DNA from: an uncultured Eubacterium sp. | GTDB taxonomy: Bacteria > Bacillota > Clostridia > Lachnospirales > Lachnospiraceae | Assembly (NCBI GenBank): GCA_910584595.1 | Contig: CAJUBQ010000094.1 | Location: 1-17,572 of the forward strand | Length of the DNA: 17,572 nucleotides | Direction of reading: 5' to 3' | Part shown: positions 1 to 6,412 of the stretch, piece by piece | Numbering within the stretch: the first letter of the stretch is position 1 | Layout of the letters: every line of letters begins with the position of its first letter | Position numbers and translations under genes: made by a program | The notes under the pieces: model-generated | Seen by the model: only the letters and a program-made list of their open reading frames with translations | What the model was told of the DNA's origin: nothing | Databases searched by the model: none

Positions 1-227
1 CAACCGCTAATTCCTTGAAAGTAATCAGAATAATCAACAATATTATCTGTCACAACAGATATTTCATTTTCTTTAGCGATTTCTGTACCCTGTATATTTT
101 GATTTCCTTCCGCTGTTTGCTGTTCTCTTGCAATACTATTATCTTCCTGCCGTTCACTATTTGTATTTGAACACCCTACAATCATAACAGATAATAGCGC
201 TATCACTATACCTTTAACTTTTTTCAT
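1..227 (-). CDS. Probable class D beta-lactamase, lipoprotein N-terminus (partial)
   Basis: The first 75 codons of a minus-strand gene are visible; the rest lies beyond the left edge. The start ATG (225-227) has AAGGAAA upstream. The protein begins MKKVKGIVIALLSVMIVGC, a lipoprotein signal with the lipidated residue predicted at Cys19, followed by a polar Gln/Glu/Asn-rich linker of about 45 residues. It then reaches VDYSDYFQGISG, which resembles the start of the mature domain of Clostridia class D (OXA/CDD-like) beta-lactamases and of BlaR-type sensor domains. Those enzymes are serine hydrolases that open beta-lactams outside the membrane. The catalytic STFK motif is not in the window, so function rests on the N-terminal resemblance alone. 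It could instead be another surface lipoprotein. No BlaI-type operator was seen upstream. Confidence 0.5.
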   Translation of the reverse strand, partial: MKKVKGIVIALLSVMIVGCSNTNSERQEDNSIAREQQTAEGNQNIQGTEIAKENEISVVTDNIVDYSDYFQGISG

Positions 228-461
228 GTCATTTCCTTTTTATATGTCAAACTATTATGCAACTCCCTCATTTTATCATATATCTGCTTATATATCTATA
301 CACCACTTTGCAACTTTTTGAAAATAAAATAACGCACAAGGCGCTTTCTTGTGTATCATAAGTTTGCCAACAAAACTATACGAAAGAGAGTGACCTTGTA
401 CGTCAAACTTATTATACAACGAAAACAATCTAATTGGAAGACTGTACCGTTATTTTCATAT
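228..461. other. Intergenic region upstream of the lipoprotein gene
   Basis: This is AT-rich non-coding DNA between the minus-strand lipoprotein gene and the antitoxin-like gene. On the minus strand TATGATAAAAT (about 270-280) could act as a -10 region for the lipoprotein gene, but no good -35 hexamer is spaced to match it. I see no RNA gene and no clear terminator. Confidence 0.3.
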
Positions 462-668
462 TTAGCCCATGAAATGCTGTCCGCCGCCAGTCCGGATCAT
501 TTCATCTGTTTCAGCAAATGCTTCTAGTGTCTCAGCATTTGGCGTAAATTTGGGATGCACGTTTGCCCCGGACAGCTCGCCTAAGCCTTCAAGCATATTG
601 ATAACGAAAATCATTTGGCTCTCCGGCAGGCGGTCTATCATGTTTTTTGCTATTTCCTGATAACTCAT
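462..668 (-). CDS. Small antitoxin-like protein, orphan
   Basis: A 68-residue acidic protein with a good ribosome binding site (AAAGGAAG, 8-9 bases before the ATG). The first 35 residues (MSYQEIAKNMIDRLPESQM...INMLEGL) look like the amphipathic helical N-terminus common in small Firmicutes antitoxins. The C-terminus NAETLEAFAETDEMIRTGG resembles the toxin-binding tail of RelB/DinJ-like or related antitoxins. No toxin gene is adjacent: the next gene on this strand is Uma2-like, and downstream there is only the intergenic gap. I infer an orphan antitoxin or a regulatory relic; the sequence shows no frameshift. Family assignment is by general pattern only. Confidence 0.5.
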   Translation of the reverse strand: MSYQEIAKNMIDRLPESQMIFVINMLEGLGELSGANVHPKFTPNAETLEAFAETDEMIRTGGGQHFMG

Positions 669-722
669 GGTAACACTTCCTTTCGATGTTGTATGGATCT
701 GCTAAACATAGCATATGCAATT

Positions 723-1268
723 TTATATATTCAGAGCAGATAGGTTGATATTGAACCCAGGAAATATACTAACGGGAATATCATCAGAAAAGGTATAATT
801 TGTGGCGCTTTTATTCTGGAAATCGTAAACAATTACCAGATTTCTTTCATGGTCCACAATCCAGTATTCCCGAACCCCTGCGGTACGGTATTTAAAAAGT
901 TTTGTGTAGTAATCCATTGAACGGTTGCCTGGTGATACGATTTCGACGATCCAGTCTGGAGCGCCGGAACAGCCTTTATCTGTGAGCTTGTTATGGTCGC
1001 AGATTACGCATATATCCGGTTCAACGTAGTTTTTATCATCTTCATTCAAAAATACGGCGAATGGAGCAATATTTACCTCACAGATGCCATGATTGCTGTT
1101 GATGTATTCGCGGATGGCTGCAAACATTTCTCCAACAATGCGCTGATGCTTTCTGGTCGGTGGCGCCATATAGTATATCTGGCCGTCAATCAGTTCGGCA
1201 CGCTCTCCATCCGGCAAAGCATAAATATCATCAATGGTATAGAAATTATCCTGTGCTAATGCTGGCAT
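723..1268 (-). CDS. Uma2 family protein (DUF820, PD-(D/E)XK nuclease fold)
   Basis: A full-length 181-residue protein typical in size for Uma2. The family has a restriction-endonuclease-like fold and is named putative endonuclease; its substrate is unknown. Diagnostic segments are visible: ERAELIDGQIYYMAPPTRKH (about 21-40), PFAVFLNEDDKNYVEPDICV (about 68-88, with the D of EPDI as a predicted catalytic acid), APDWIVEIVSPGNRSMDYY (about 102-121, with the E-x-V strand) and KLFKYRTAGVREYWIVD (about 123-139). The start ATG has AAAGGAAG upstream. A 13-nt stretch before its start is identical to that before the antitoxin-like gene at 668, so the two may share an origin. Uma2 genes are often abundant in accessory DNA. 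Confidence 0.9.
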   Translation of the reverse strand: MPALAQDNFYTIDDIYALPDGERAELIDGQIYYMAPPTRKHQRIVGEMFAAIREYINSNHGICEVNIAPFAVFLNEDDKNYVEPDICVICDHNKLTDKGCSGAPDWIVEIVSPGNRSMDYYTKLFKYRTAGVREYWIVDHERNLVIVYDFQNKSATNYTFSDDIPVSIFPGFNINLSALNI

Positions 1269-1312
1269 AATAACACTTCCTTTCTTGAATTATTCAGTAT
1301 TTATGGTCGAGA

Positions 1313-1770
1313 TTAATCAGCGGACTGCTGCCTTGCCTCATTTAAAAGTCTGGTAAGTACATCATTACCGTATGCAAGGCCAATGTCAAGCTGGTACCGG
1401 AAATCATTAAGCAGCTTGACAGTGTCGATCTGTTCAGCAGTTTCTTTGGTAAATGGCTTGCGTGGTTTCTGGTTGGGATTCCCGGATGCAGCGGTTGAGG
1501 ATATTACTGGCTGACCGGGATAGTCTGATGTACGGTGGCTGATGGGGTGGCAGTGGATGAAAGAGCCTTGCTGTCAGGAACCAGGCGTTCCCTTGCTATC
1601 CGGTCATCCATAGAGGAAATAACGAATTGACTAAGGGACAGTCCGGCATTTTTAGCAGCAGCCTTATAGTAGCTTTTTTTACCTTTGGGGACACGGAATT
1701 TAATTTCATCCAGCTTCTCTTTCATGTAGTTCATGGTGTACTCTTTGCTTTTTTCGGTGTATTTGCTCAT
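1313..1770 (-). pseudogene. Ribbon-helix-helix-like protein, probably frameshifted
   Basis: The start ATG at 1770 has AGAAAGGAAATG upstream. The readable part is 88 residues (to 1504): MSKYTEKSKEYTMNYMKEKL, then EIKFRVPKGKKSYYKAAAKN, then AGLSLSQFVISSMDDRIARE. This resembles Arc/CopG-type DNA-binding proteins (a beta strand followed by two helices). After a Ser/Thr/Pro-rich linker the frame stops at 1504-1506. A second frame continues without a start codon to TAA at 1313-1315 and reads PGQPVISSTAASGNPNQKPR, then KPFTKETAEQIDTVKLLNDF, a helical tail ending NEARQQSAD. The protein-like composition just after the stop suggests one original gene of about 150 residues broken by a single-base indel near 1515-1525. 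The 88-residue product may still bind DNA. A sequencing error is an alternative. Confidence 0.55.
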
Positions 1771-2001
1771 AGGTTCATTTCCTTTCTGTTATTGGAATGG
1801 CAAGGAATAGAAACATCTTATCTGCTTTACTTACAGAAAGAGTATAGCATAAATTTACTTAGGGCACTATGGCTGCATTCAATAAAATTAGTCCCCTAAG
1901 TTTGTGCAATATGAATATTGTAGCCCTTAGTCCTCTATGGCGTGGTAATCATAGAAACAAACAAGAGAAAACACATGTTTGCAATGTGCATGTTGTCAAA
2001 G

Positions 2002-2268
2002 CTAATTGCGCTCGTAATGAGACCAGAGGGAAATGATCTTGATTGTATGCTCTTGTTCAAATATCTCATATACAAGCCTGTGCTGACGGTTGATTCAGCG
2101 GGAGTATAAGCCGTATAAATCGCCTGTCAGTTTTTCGTAATCTGGCGGAATTTGATATGGGTTATTACGGATGATGTTGATTAATTCCTTTGCTTTTTCG
2201 TCTAAATGGGCGGCTTTTAGCTTAGGGATATCCTTCAATGCAGTTTTGGTGTAAGTGATTGCATACAT
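2002..2268 (-). pseudogene. YoeB/Txe-type toxin with an in-frame stop
   Basis: Read through one stop, the minus strand gives an 88-residue protein starting MYAITYTKTALKDIPKLKA. It ends with the segment LTGDLYGLYSR-stop-INRQHRLVYE and a terminus IIKIISLWSHYE-like. Members of the YoeB/Txe family of ribosome-dependent mRNA interferases have the conserved core LxGxLxGxWSRRIxxxHRLVY; here the second Arg of SRRI is TGA (2095-2097), one base from CGA. The reading frame is otherwise intact to TAG at 2002-2004, so this looks like a recent nonsense mutation. The truncated product (57 residues) lacks the His-containing C-terminal half and is expected to be inactive. The gene overlaps the end of its antitoxin gene by 34 nt, the usual arrangement for such pairs. 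Confidence 0.8.
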
Positions 2269-2495
2269 TGCCAGTCAACCTCGCTTTCCGGGACACATTC
2301 GGAAAGAGGGGTTTTTTTACCGTTTATCAGTTTTTCTGCTAATTCGGGATTGGAAAGAAGCTGCATGGTTTCCAATGTGCCAGTTTCCAGTTTATCCAGT
2401 GTGCATTTTAAGGTCTGCAGCATTTCAAGCGCGCTTTGCAGCTGCCATTCTTCCATGCTGTTGATTGCTGAAATACACATATCGCGGTTACTCAT
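2235..2495 (-). CDS. Antitoxin of the broken YoeB/Txe-type pair
   Basis: An 86-residue acidic protein. The N-terminal half (MSNRDMCISAINSMEEWQLQ...ALEMLQTLK) is helical, and the C-terminal half (LETMQLLSNPELAEKLINGK, then TPLSECVPESEVDW) resembles the toxin-wrapping tail of antitoxins that pair with YoeB/Txe or RelE toxins. It lies directly upstream of, and overlaps, the toxin reading frame that now has a premature stop. In intact systems such proteins neutralise the toxin and repress their own promoter. With the toxin inactivated it is probably a solitary antitoxin. The ribosome binding site is weak (AGAAAG). Family assignment comes mainly from the partner gene and the tail motif. Confidence 0.7.
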   Translation of the reverse strand: MSNRDMCISAINSMEEWQLQSALEMLQTLKCTLDKLETGTLETMQLLSNPELAEKLINGKKTPLSECVPESEVDWQCMQSLTPKLH

Positions 2496-2605
2496 TGTCT
2501 GTGCCGTCTTTCTGTTTGGTGGTTAATGTTTGCGGTTGTAGGTGTTATTCACTTGTAGACAACTGCTGCCAATTGACAGCAGATTGCGGACAGACGGCAG
2601 CAGCG

Positions 2606-2830
2606 CTAAATATTCTTGGATGCTTCTGCAACTTTTTCAGCTACATCTGGCTTGTCATTCTCGATAAGATCAAGCAGAGCTGCAATGTCCTCTTTCAGAT
2701 GTTGGGCCAAGGTAGCGCAAGAGGATGTTCCAGGAGTTTTGGTAAGTTCGTAGATATGCCCTCTTTCCAGATCGGCCAAATGGTTGCTGATTTTGTACAG
2801 CTCAATACAGTAACGTTTGGATATGTTCAT
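2606..2830 (-). CDS. Small hypothetical protein
   Basis: A 74-residue protein, MNISKRYCIELYKISNHLAD...VAEKVAEASKNI, not recognised as a known family. It appears all-helical and acidic towards the C-terminus, with no signal peptide or membrane segment. A plausible ribosome binding site (AAGAAG) sits about 7 bases before the ATG. It lies 110 bases upstream of the antitoxin gene on the same strand and diverges from the HIRAN remnant. It may belong to the same accessory island. Confidence 0.45.
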   Translation of the reverse strand: MNISKRYCIELYKISNHLADLERGHIYELTKTPGTSSCATLAQHLKEDIAALLDLIENDKPDVAEKVAEASKNI

Positions 2831-2867
2831 AGCTATCTTCTTTGGTTATATGGTTTCATGAGTATCA

Positions 2868-3083
2868 TTGGTCACACAGGCATTCAAGATGGCATGGAAG
2901 CGTGTTAAAAATTCCATGAAATGCAGGGTAGCCGGTGTTGCTTATGAGAAGCGGCAGCAGTTATTACAGTTTATAGCTGGCAGAAATCATGAAGACCTGA
3001 CGGTTTATCTGCAGATATTTTTCATACAAACATACACGACGCAAAGACCGATGCACAGCGGGAGGCGCTCTACAAGGATATGA
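2868..3083 (+). pseudogene. HIRAN-domain protein remnant
   Basis: The frame from 2868 (TTG) reads VTQAFKMAWKRVKNSMKCRV, then AGVAYEKRQQLLQFIAGRNH, then EDLTVYLQ. The segment RVAGVAYEKRQQLL followed by a strand ending TVYLQ matches the first half of a HIRAN domain, a small DNA-binding module seen alone or in DNA-repair helicases and common in mobile elements. The expected REPxNxYDxNAI half is missing: after VYLQ (about 3015) the frame runs into unrelated sequence, while another frame resumes with a helicase fragment. No ribosome binding site was found, so the true start may lie elsewhere. I infer a deletion remnant, not a functional gene. Confidence 0.55.
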
Positions 3084-3199
3084 GGAGCGGCAAAAAGAAG
3101 ATACTGATCGGTTCCACGGACCAGTGCGGGACGGGCGTAAATGTGCAGGCGCACATCACAGTGATGCACCATGTGGACTGTCCGTGGAAGCCCTCATGA
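3032..3199 (+). pseudogene. Helicase fragment (SNF2-like, integrative element type)
   Basis: A start-less frame reads IHDAKTDAQREALYKDMRSG, then KKKILIGSTDQCGTGVNVQA, then HITVMHHVDCPWKPS followed by TGA at 3197-3199. This matches the C-terminal helicase region (motifs V-VI area, normally followed by an EQREGRGIRQGN-type motif) of the very large helicase/methylase-like proteins carried by Clostridia conjugative elements. Only about 55 residues remain; the Arg-rich motif VI is cut off. It abuts the HIRAN remnant at about 3015-3031 and marks the site where an integrative element was mostly deleted. Confidence 0.75.
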
Positions 3200-3236
3200 G
3201 TTGGTCAGAAACAATTAAAACCGGAGGACTCATGCT

Positions 3237-3341
3237 ATGAATAAAAGTATAACACAAGACAATCAAAATGATAACCAGATTTCGAAATCTATCAGAAGAT
3301 TTTTTACACGGTTTCATCTTTCAGCTGAAAGATTATCTTAG
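3237..3341 (+). CDS. Possible 34-residue leader-type peptide
   Basis: ATG at 3237 opens a short frame reading MNKSITQDNQNDNQISKSIR, then RFFTRFHLSAERLS, ending at TAG 3339-3341. GGAGG (3222-3226) fits either this ATG or the ATG at 3232, which codes only Met-Leu-stop. The peptide is Asn/Gln-rich, then basic. Its last codons cover an 18-bp palindrome (3316-3333), and its stop codon is the first part of a stem-loop (3339-3364). This resembles a small leader peptide or a relic from the mobile element to the left. I do not recognise a function. Confidence 0.3.
   Translation: MNKSITQDNQNDNQISKSIRRFFTRFHLSAERLS
3316..3333. repeat. Perfect 18-bp palindrome
   Basis: ATCTTTCAGCTGAAAGAT is identical to its reverse complement and lies 116 bp before the response regulator start. 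It could be a dimeric repressor operator or the remnant of a recombination site. It could also be a coincidence of an AT-rich leader. Confidence 0.5.
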
Positions 3342-3364
3342 CCGATAGATTATTCTGTCGGCTA
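3339..3364 (+). terminator. Stem-loop before the agr-like locus
   Basis: TAGCCGATAGA and TCTGTCGGCTA pair over 11 bp with one G-T wobble and a TTAT loop. Only a broken T-run (CTTTGATTTATTG) follows, so intrinsic termination may be weak. It would insulate the regulator gene from transcription coming from the element debris on the left, or act as an attenuator of the short leader frame. Confidence 0.45.
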
Positions 3365-3448
3365 CTTTGATTTATTGTATAAGATGTAGAATAAAAGTGG
3401 TGACTATGGTAAAATGATTAAAAAATTTTGCATTGGAGGTGAGTTATT

Positions 3449-4183
3449 ATGATAGAGATTGCTGTTTGCGATGATGATTCTAATGATCTTGATTATGCAG
3501 TTAATATTTTACATGAGATTTTTACTGCTCAAAACATAGGATATAATATAAAGACTTTTTTGTCTGCACATGAGATGTTAAATGATATTAGAAAAATTGA
3601 TATAGGCATCTTGGATATTGTAATGAATGAAAACAATGGTATAAAACTAGGAAGAAAATTAAAAGAAAAATTCCCCAATGTTATATTGATATATATAACA
3701 AGTTATGAAGAATATTGTATGCAGGCAATCAATGATGTGCATGCGTTTTCATTTTTATGCAAACCTTTAGATAATTGTAAGATGCAAAAACAGATACTAG
3801 AGGCGCTTAATGACATTCCTAATAATGTTATAGAAAAGGAATTTTATAAAGTAACAGACAGCAAACAAAAAGAGTATGCCTCTATAAAATTAAAGCTGGA
3901 AGATATTTTATATTTTGAGTATGTAAAAAGACAACGGAAGGCGGAAATAGTTTTGGCAGATGAAACATTTGAGTGCGAGTGTGTTTTTGAAAAACTGGTG
4001 GAAGAATTACAGCAATATGACTTTGTTGTAAACTGCAGGGGGAATCTGGTTAATTTAAGCCATGTTGAAAAGATAAAAGGATTCAGCCTCTACTTGGATA
4101 ATGGAAAAGAACTTCAAATAGCCCAAAAGCGAATTGTGGATTTTAGGACAAAGATGAATGAGTTTTTGCAGCGAAATTCATAG
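3449..4183 (+). CDS. LytTR-type response regulator (AgrA-like)
   Basis: A 244-residue cytoplasmic regulator. The N-terminal receiver domain (about 1-120) has the acidic pocket in CDDD (8-10), the phosphoacceptor Asp56 in GILDIVMN and Lys105 in FLCKP. The C-terminal part (about 132-240) is a LytTR DNA-binding domain, seen in IKLKLEDILYFEYVKRQRKA, in FVVNCRGNLVNLSHVEKIKG, and in the final LYLDNGKELQIAQKRIVDF. LytTR regulators bind pairs of short direct repeats about two helical turns apart; such pairs lie before the agrD-like gene and before the RiPP precursor in this window. The start has the strong site GGAGGTGAG. The sensor kinase begins 11 bp downstream, so the two form one operon. Family assignment is firm; the target promoters are inferred. 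Confidence 0.95.
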   Translation: MIEIAVCDDDSNDLDYAVNILHEIFTAQNIGYNIKTFLSAHEMLNDIRKIDIGILDIVMNENNGIKLGRKLKEKFPNVILIYITSYEEYCMQAINDVHAFSFLCKPLDNCKMQKQILEALNDIPNNVIEKEFYKVTDSKQKEYASIKLKLEDILYFEYVKRQRKAEIVLADETFECECVFEKLVEELQQYDFVVNCRGNLVNLSHVEKIKGFSLYLDNGKELQIAQKRIVDFRTKMNEFLQRNS

Positions 4184-4194
4184 GAGATTTTAAA

Positions 4195-5484
4195 ATGGAT
4201 AATATCTTACTTATATTATGTAGTTGCCTGAATAGTTTTGTGATTACGACAATATTATTTCAATTTATGGACAGTAGATACAAAAAAGTGTTCAAAAAAA
4301 ATATTTATGTTTGGATAGAAACAGTGATTGTACTGTGTATAATAGTTGTTAATTCACTCAATAATTTTTTACTGAATTTGATTGTATGGTTTGGGATTGT
4401 AGGCATAACGGTATATTTCTTATATTATGAGGATAAAGATAAACCACTGCGACGTGTACTTGAATGTGAGGCGTTGATGTTTTGTATGACGGTTTGCGAG
4501 TCGTTGGGGGTGATTTTTTTACGGTGGATACTACAGGCTGTGAATGTTAGCAATATTAATGTTATTATGCTGCATTGTTTAGAGTCCACTTTTCCAACAA
4601 TAATAATAATATTTTTCTATTATATGATTATTAGCAGACTGATGAAAAAGAGCAGTATGCCATATTCAAAAATGCAGTATATGATCTATTTTATTTTGTT
4701 GGGATACAGTTTTATTAATATGCTGGTAATCATAGAAATCTTTGCACAGGGACAGATTAATTATTTGTGCGCCATAAATATGGGATGTATCGTGCTTGCA
4801 GATTTGTATCTTTTATATTTTGTCAAAATGGCAGATGAAAAGAACTATTATGAAAATCAGGTTAAAGTATTGGAACAGCAAGCGAATATTCAATATGAGT
4901 ATTATTTAGCACAGGCAAAAAAATACGACAAAACCGTACAGATACTTCATGACGTAAAAAAGCATATTAAAGCCATTGAAGATTTGTATACGTCAGATCA
5001 GGAAAGTATGGCAGGCGAATATGCGAATAAAATTGGAGATTTGTTAAAACCATTAATCCCTGTCCGGTATACAGAAAATCCAATACTAAATATTCTGCTT
5101 ACGGATAAAGAAACGATAATGAAAGACAAAGGAATTTCAATGGAAATCAAAATAGATAATGTCAGTTTGGATTTTGTTGAGCCAATAGATGTGACTACTA
5201 TCTTTGGAAACTTATTGGATAATGCTATTGAGGCGGCAGAAAAAGCAGAAGGGGAGAAATATGTTTATATAAAGATTGGTTCCCGGCGTCAAATGATAAT
5301 CATAAGCATTGAAAATAGCTGTGATGATGTGAAGTGGAAGAATGATATTCCAATATCAAAGAAAGGAAAGGGCAGAGGAATCGGACTTTTAAACGTTAGA
5401 AGCAGTATAGATAAGTATGACGGAAGTTTAAAGCTGAAGCAGGAAAATAAAAAATTTGTGGCAGAGCTTTTCCTTAATGCGTAA
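4195..5484 (+). CDS. GHKL sensor histidine kinase (AgrC-like)
   Basis: A 429-residue membrane sensor. Residues 1-210 carry about six hydrophobic segments (for example around 1-22, 41-58, 60-78, 92-110, 124-146, 162-184 and 192-210), the AgrC-type input module that detects a cyclic peptide outside the cell. A coiled linker (about 212-247) leads to LHDVKKHIKAI with His252 as the likely phosphorylation site. The ATPase domain shows the N box FGNLLDNAIEAAEKA (about 337-351) and the Gly-rich lid KKGKGRGIGLLNVRSSI (about 389-405), typical of HATPase_c_5/GHKL kinases. It follows the response regulator by 11 bp and ends on a stem-loop terminator, so these two genes form their own unit. The ligand is presumably the product of the agrD-like gene downstream. 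Confidence 0.95.
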   Translation: MDNILLILCSCLNSFVITTILFQFMDSRYKKVFKKNIYVWIETVIVLCIIVVNSLNNFLLNLIVWFGIVGITVYFLYYEDKDKPLRRVLECEALMFCMTVCESLGVIFLRWILQAVNVSNINVIMLHCLESTFPTIIIIFFYYMIISRLMKKSSMPYSKMQYMIYFILLGYSFINMLVIIEIFAQGQINYLCAINMGCIVLADLYLLYFVKMADEKNYYENQVKVLEQQANIQYEYYLAQAKKYDKTVQILHDVKKHIKAIEDLYTSDQESMAGEYANKIGDLLKPLIPVRYTENPILNILLTDKETIMKDKGISMEIKIDNVSLDFVEPIDVTTIFGNLLDNAIEAAEKAEGEKYVYIKIGSRRQMIIISIENSCDDVKWKNDIPISKKGKGRGIGLLNVRSSIDKYDGSLKLKQENKKFVAELFLNA

Positions 5485-5507
5485 AAAGAGCAGCAATGCT
5501 CTTTTTT
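5483..5507 (+). terminator. Rho-independent terminator after the sensor kinase
   Basis: AAAAAGAGCA and TGCTCTTTTT form a perfect 10-bp stem closed by a GCAA tetraloop, and the right arm ends in a T-run of six. The left arm overlaps the stop codon of the kinase gene. It separates the regulator-kinase unit from the agrD promoter region. Confidence 0.9.
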
Positions 5508-5520
5508 GTTTGTAATATCT

Positions 5521-5551
5521 TACCTGGTGCAAAAAAATCGTACTTGGTGCA
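5521..5551 (+). promoter_or_regulatory. Direct repeats, probable LytTR regulator operator of agrD-agrB
   Basis: TACCTGGTGCA (5521-5531) and TACTTGGTGCA (5541-5551) differ at one base and are spaced 20 bp apart, so both lie on the same helix face. LytTR regulators such as AgrA and VirR bind paired direct repeats spaced by about two turns upstream of a weak -35. This pair sits between the kinase terminator and the agrD-like gene, where autoinduction would act. A TAATAT at 5572-5577 is a possible -10. A related repeat set lies upstream of the RiPP precursor (10647-10681). The repeats are seen directly; the regulator assignment is inferred. Confidence 0.7.
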
Positions 5552-5650
5552 GTCGAACTTGAAAATTATGGTAATATTGACGAAATTAAAGTAGATAGGT
5601 AGTTCAAAAACTTCTATTAAAAATAAACGATTTAGGAGGTATTTACTGAT

Positions 5651-5797
5651 ATGAAGAAATTAAATGATGTGGTGTTAAAATTGCTTGCTAAGACGGCATA
5701 TGCTAATGCAAAGAAGGAGGCTAATTCGGCTTGCCTGTGCTTAAATTACCAGCCTAAAATGCCGGAAAAAGTCAGAAAATTAAAATCAAAAAGATGA
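5651..5797 (+). CDS. agrD: AgrD-like autoinducing peptide precursor
   Basis: A 48-residue peptide too small for routine gene calling. A strong AGGAGGT lies 10 bases before the ATG. The N-terminal part (MKKLNDVVLKLLAKTAYANA) can form an amphipathic helix that would anchor it to the membrane for AgrB. The core is NSACLCLNYQPKMPEK and the tail VRKLKSKR is charged. AgrD precursors have a Cys that forms a thiolactone with the residue at the AgrB cleavage site, followed by a conserved Pro-rich charged tail such as QPKxPEK. Two Cys (28 and 30) are present, so either could be the ring residue; this is unusual. The AgrB gene starts 3 bp after the stop codon, which supports the call. It is preceded by the direct-repeat operator. 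Confidence 0.9.
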   Translation: MKKLNDVVLKLLAKTAYANAKKEANSACLCLNYQPKMPEKVRKLKSKR

Positions 5798-5800
5798 TAT

Positions 5801-6367
5801 ATGATGAATAGTTTGATACAACACATACTTTTCAGGATGAAAACAAAGGAACTGGTGAAGGATGAGGACGAAGATGTTTATCGGTTTGGGTTGGAATGTC
5901 TGCTATTGAAGATAATACACTACTTGTCATACATATTCATCGGTTTTGCATTACATATGATAGTTCCTATGTCTGTAAGTGTCATAATTCTTATGGGATT
6001 AAAAAGTAAAACAGGCGGTTATCATGCGAAAACGAGGCTGGGATGTTATTTCTTCTCATGTTTTATTGTTTTTCTGATATGTCTATTAGATAAGGCTGAG
6101 TTTTCTGCATGGTTGTTTGTACTGGCAGTTTGCACAGCTAATTCTGTCATATGGAGATTTACGCCTGTACAAAATACCAACAGAGAATTAGAACAGATAG
6201 AAAGAAAGGAATTTAGGAGACAGTCGTTACTTCTGTTATGTGTTGTGGATGCAGCAGTTATAGCAACGACAGCAATAAAGAGTTTTGCCATAAGTCAATG
6301 GTTATTGAATGGTCTGCTGGTGGAGGCAGGACTGGTAATTTTAGGGAAAAAAAGAGAAAATGCTTAG
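5801..6367 (+). CDS. agrB: AgrB-like membrane endopeptidase
   Basis: A 188-residue integral membrane protein of normal AgrB length. It cleaves the AgrD C-terminal tail and forms the thiolactone at the cytoplasmic face. The catalytic pair is visible in KTGGYHAKTRLGC, with His75 and Cys82 at the spacing of known AgrB proteins (GGYHAxxxxxC). Hydrophobic segments follow at about 36-52, 53-66, 82-97, 102-118, 140-158 and 165-182. Two adjacent ATGs (5801 and 5804) are possible starts; there is little ribosome binding site, so translation is probably coupled to the agrD-like gene 3 bp upstream. No terminator follows, so the downstream secreted-protein gene is likely co-transcribed. Confidence 0.95.
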   Translation: MMNSLIQHILFRMKTKELVKDEDEDVYRFGLECLLLKIIHYLSYIFIGFALHMIVPMSVSVIILMGLKSKTGGYHAKTRLGCYFFSCFIVFLICLLDKAEFSAWLFVLAVCTANSVIWRFTPVQNTNRELEQIERKEFRRQSLLLLCVVDAAVIATTAIKSFAISQWLLNGLLVEAGLVILGKKRENA

Positions 6368-6412
6368 ATTGGCAAAGAAAATTAAAAAAGTGTGAAAGGT
6401 GGAATTTGATTT

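Noticed and set aside
1850..1945. Imperfect repeated TTAGGGCACTATGG/TTAGTCCTCTATGG segments
   Set aside because: The similarity is partial and spread over a non-coding stretch. No regular spacing or CRISPR-like array is present.
2465..2908. Plus-strand 147-codon open frame
   Set aside because: It lies opposite the minus-strand gene at 2606-2830, has no ribosome binding site and a Cys-rich composition unlike a real protein.
5581..5650. Possible riboswitch or small RNA in the agrD leader
   Set aside because: Only a 4-bp AGTT/AACT stem was seen; nothing matches a known riboswitch.
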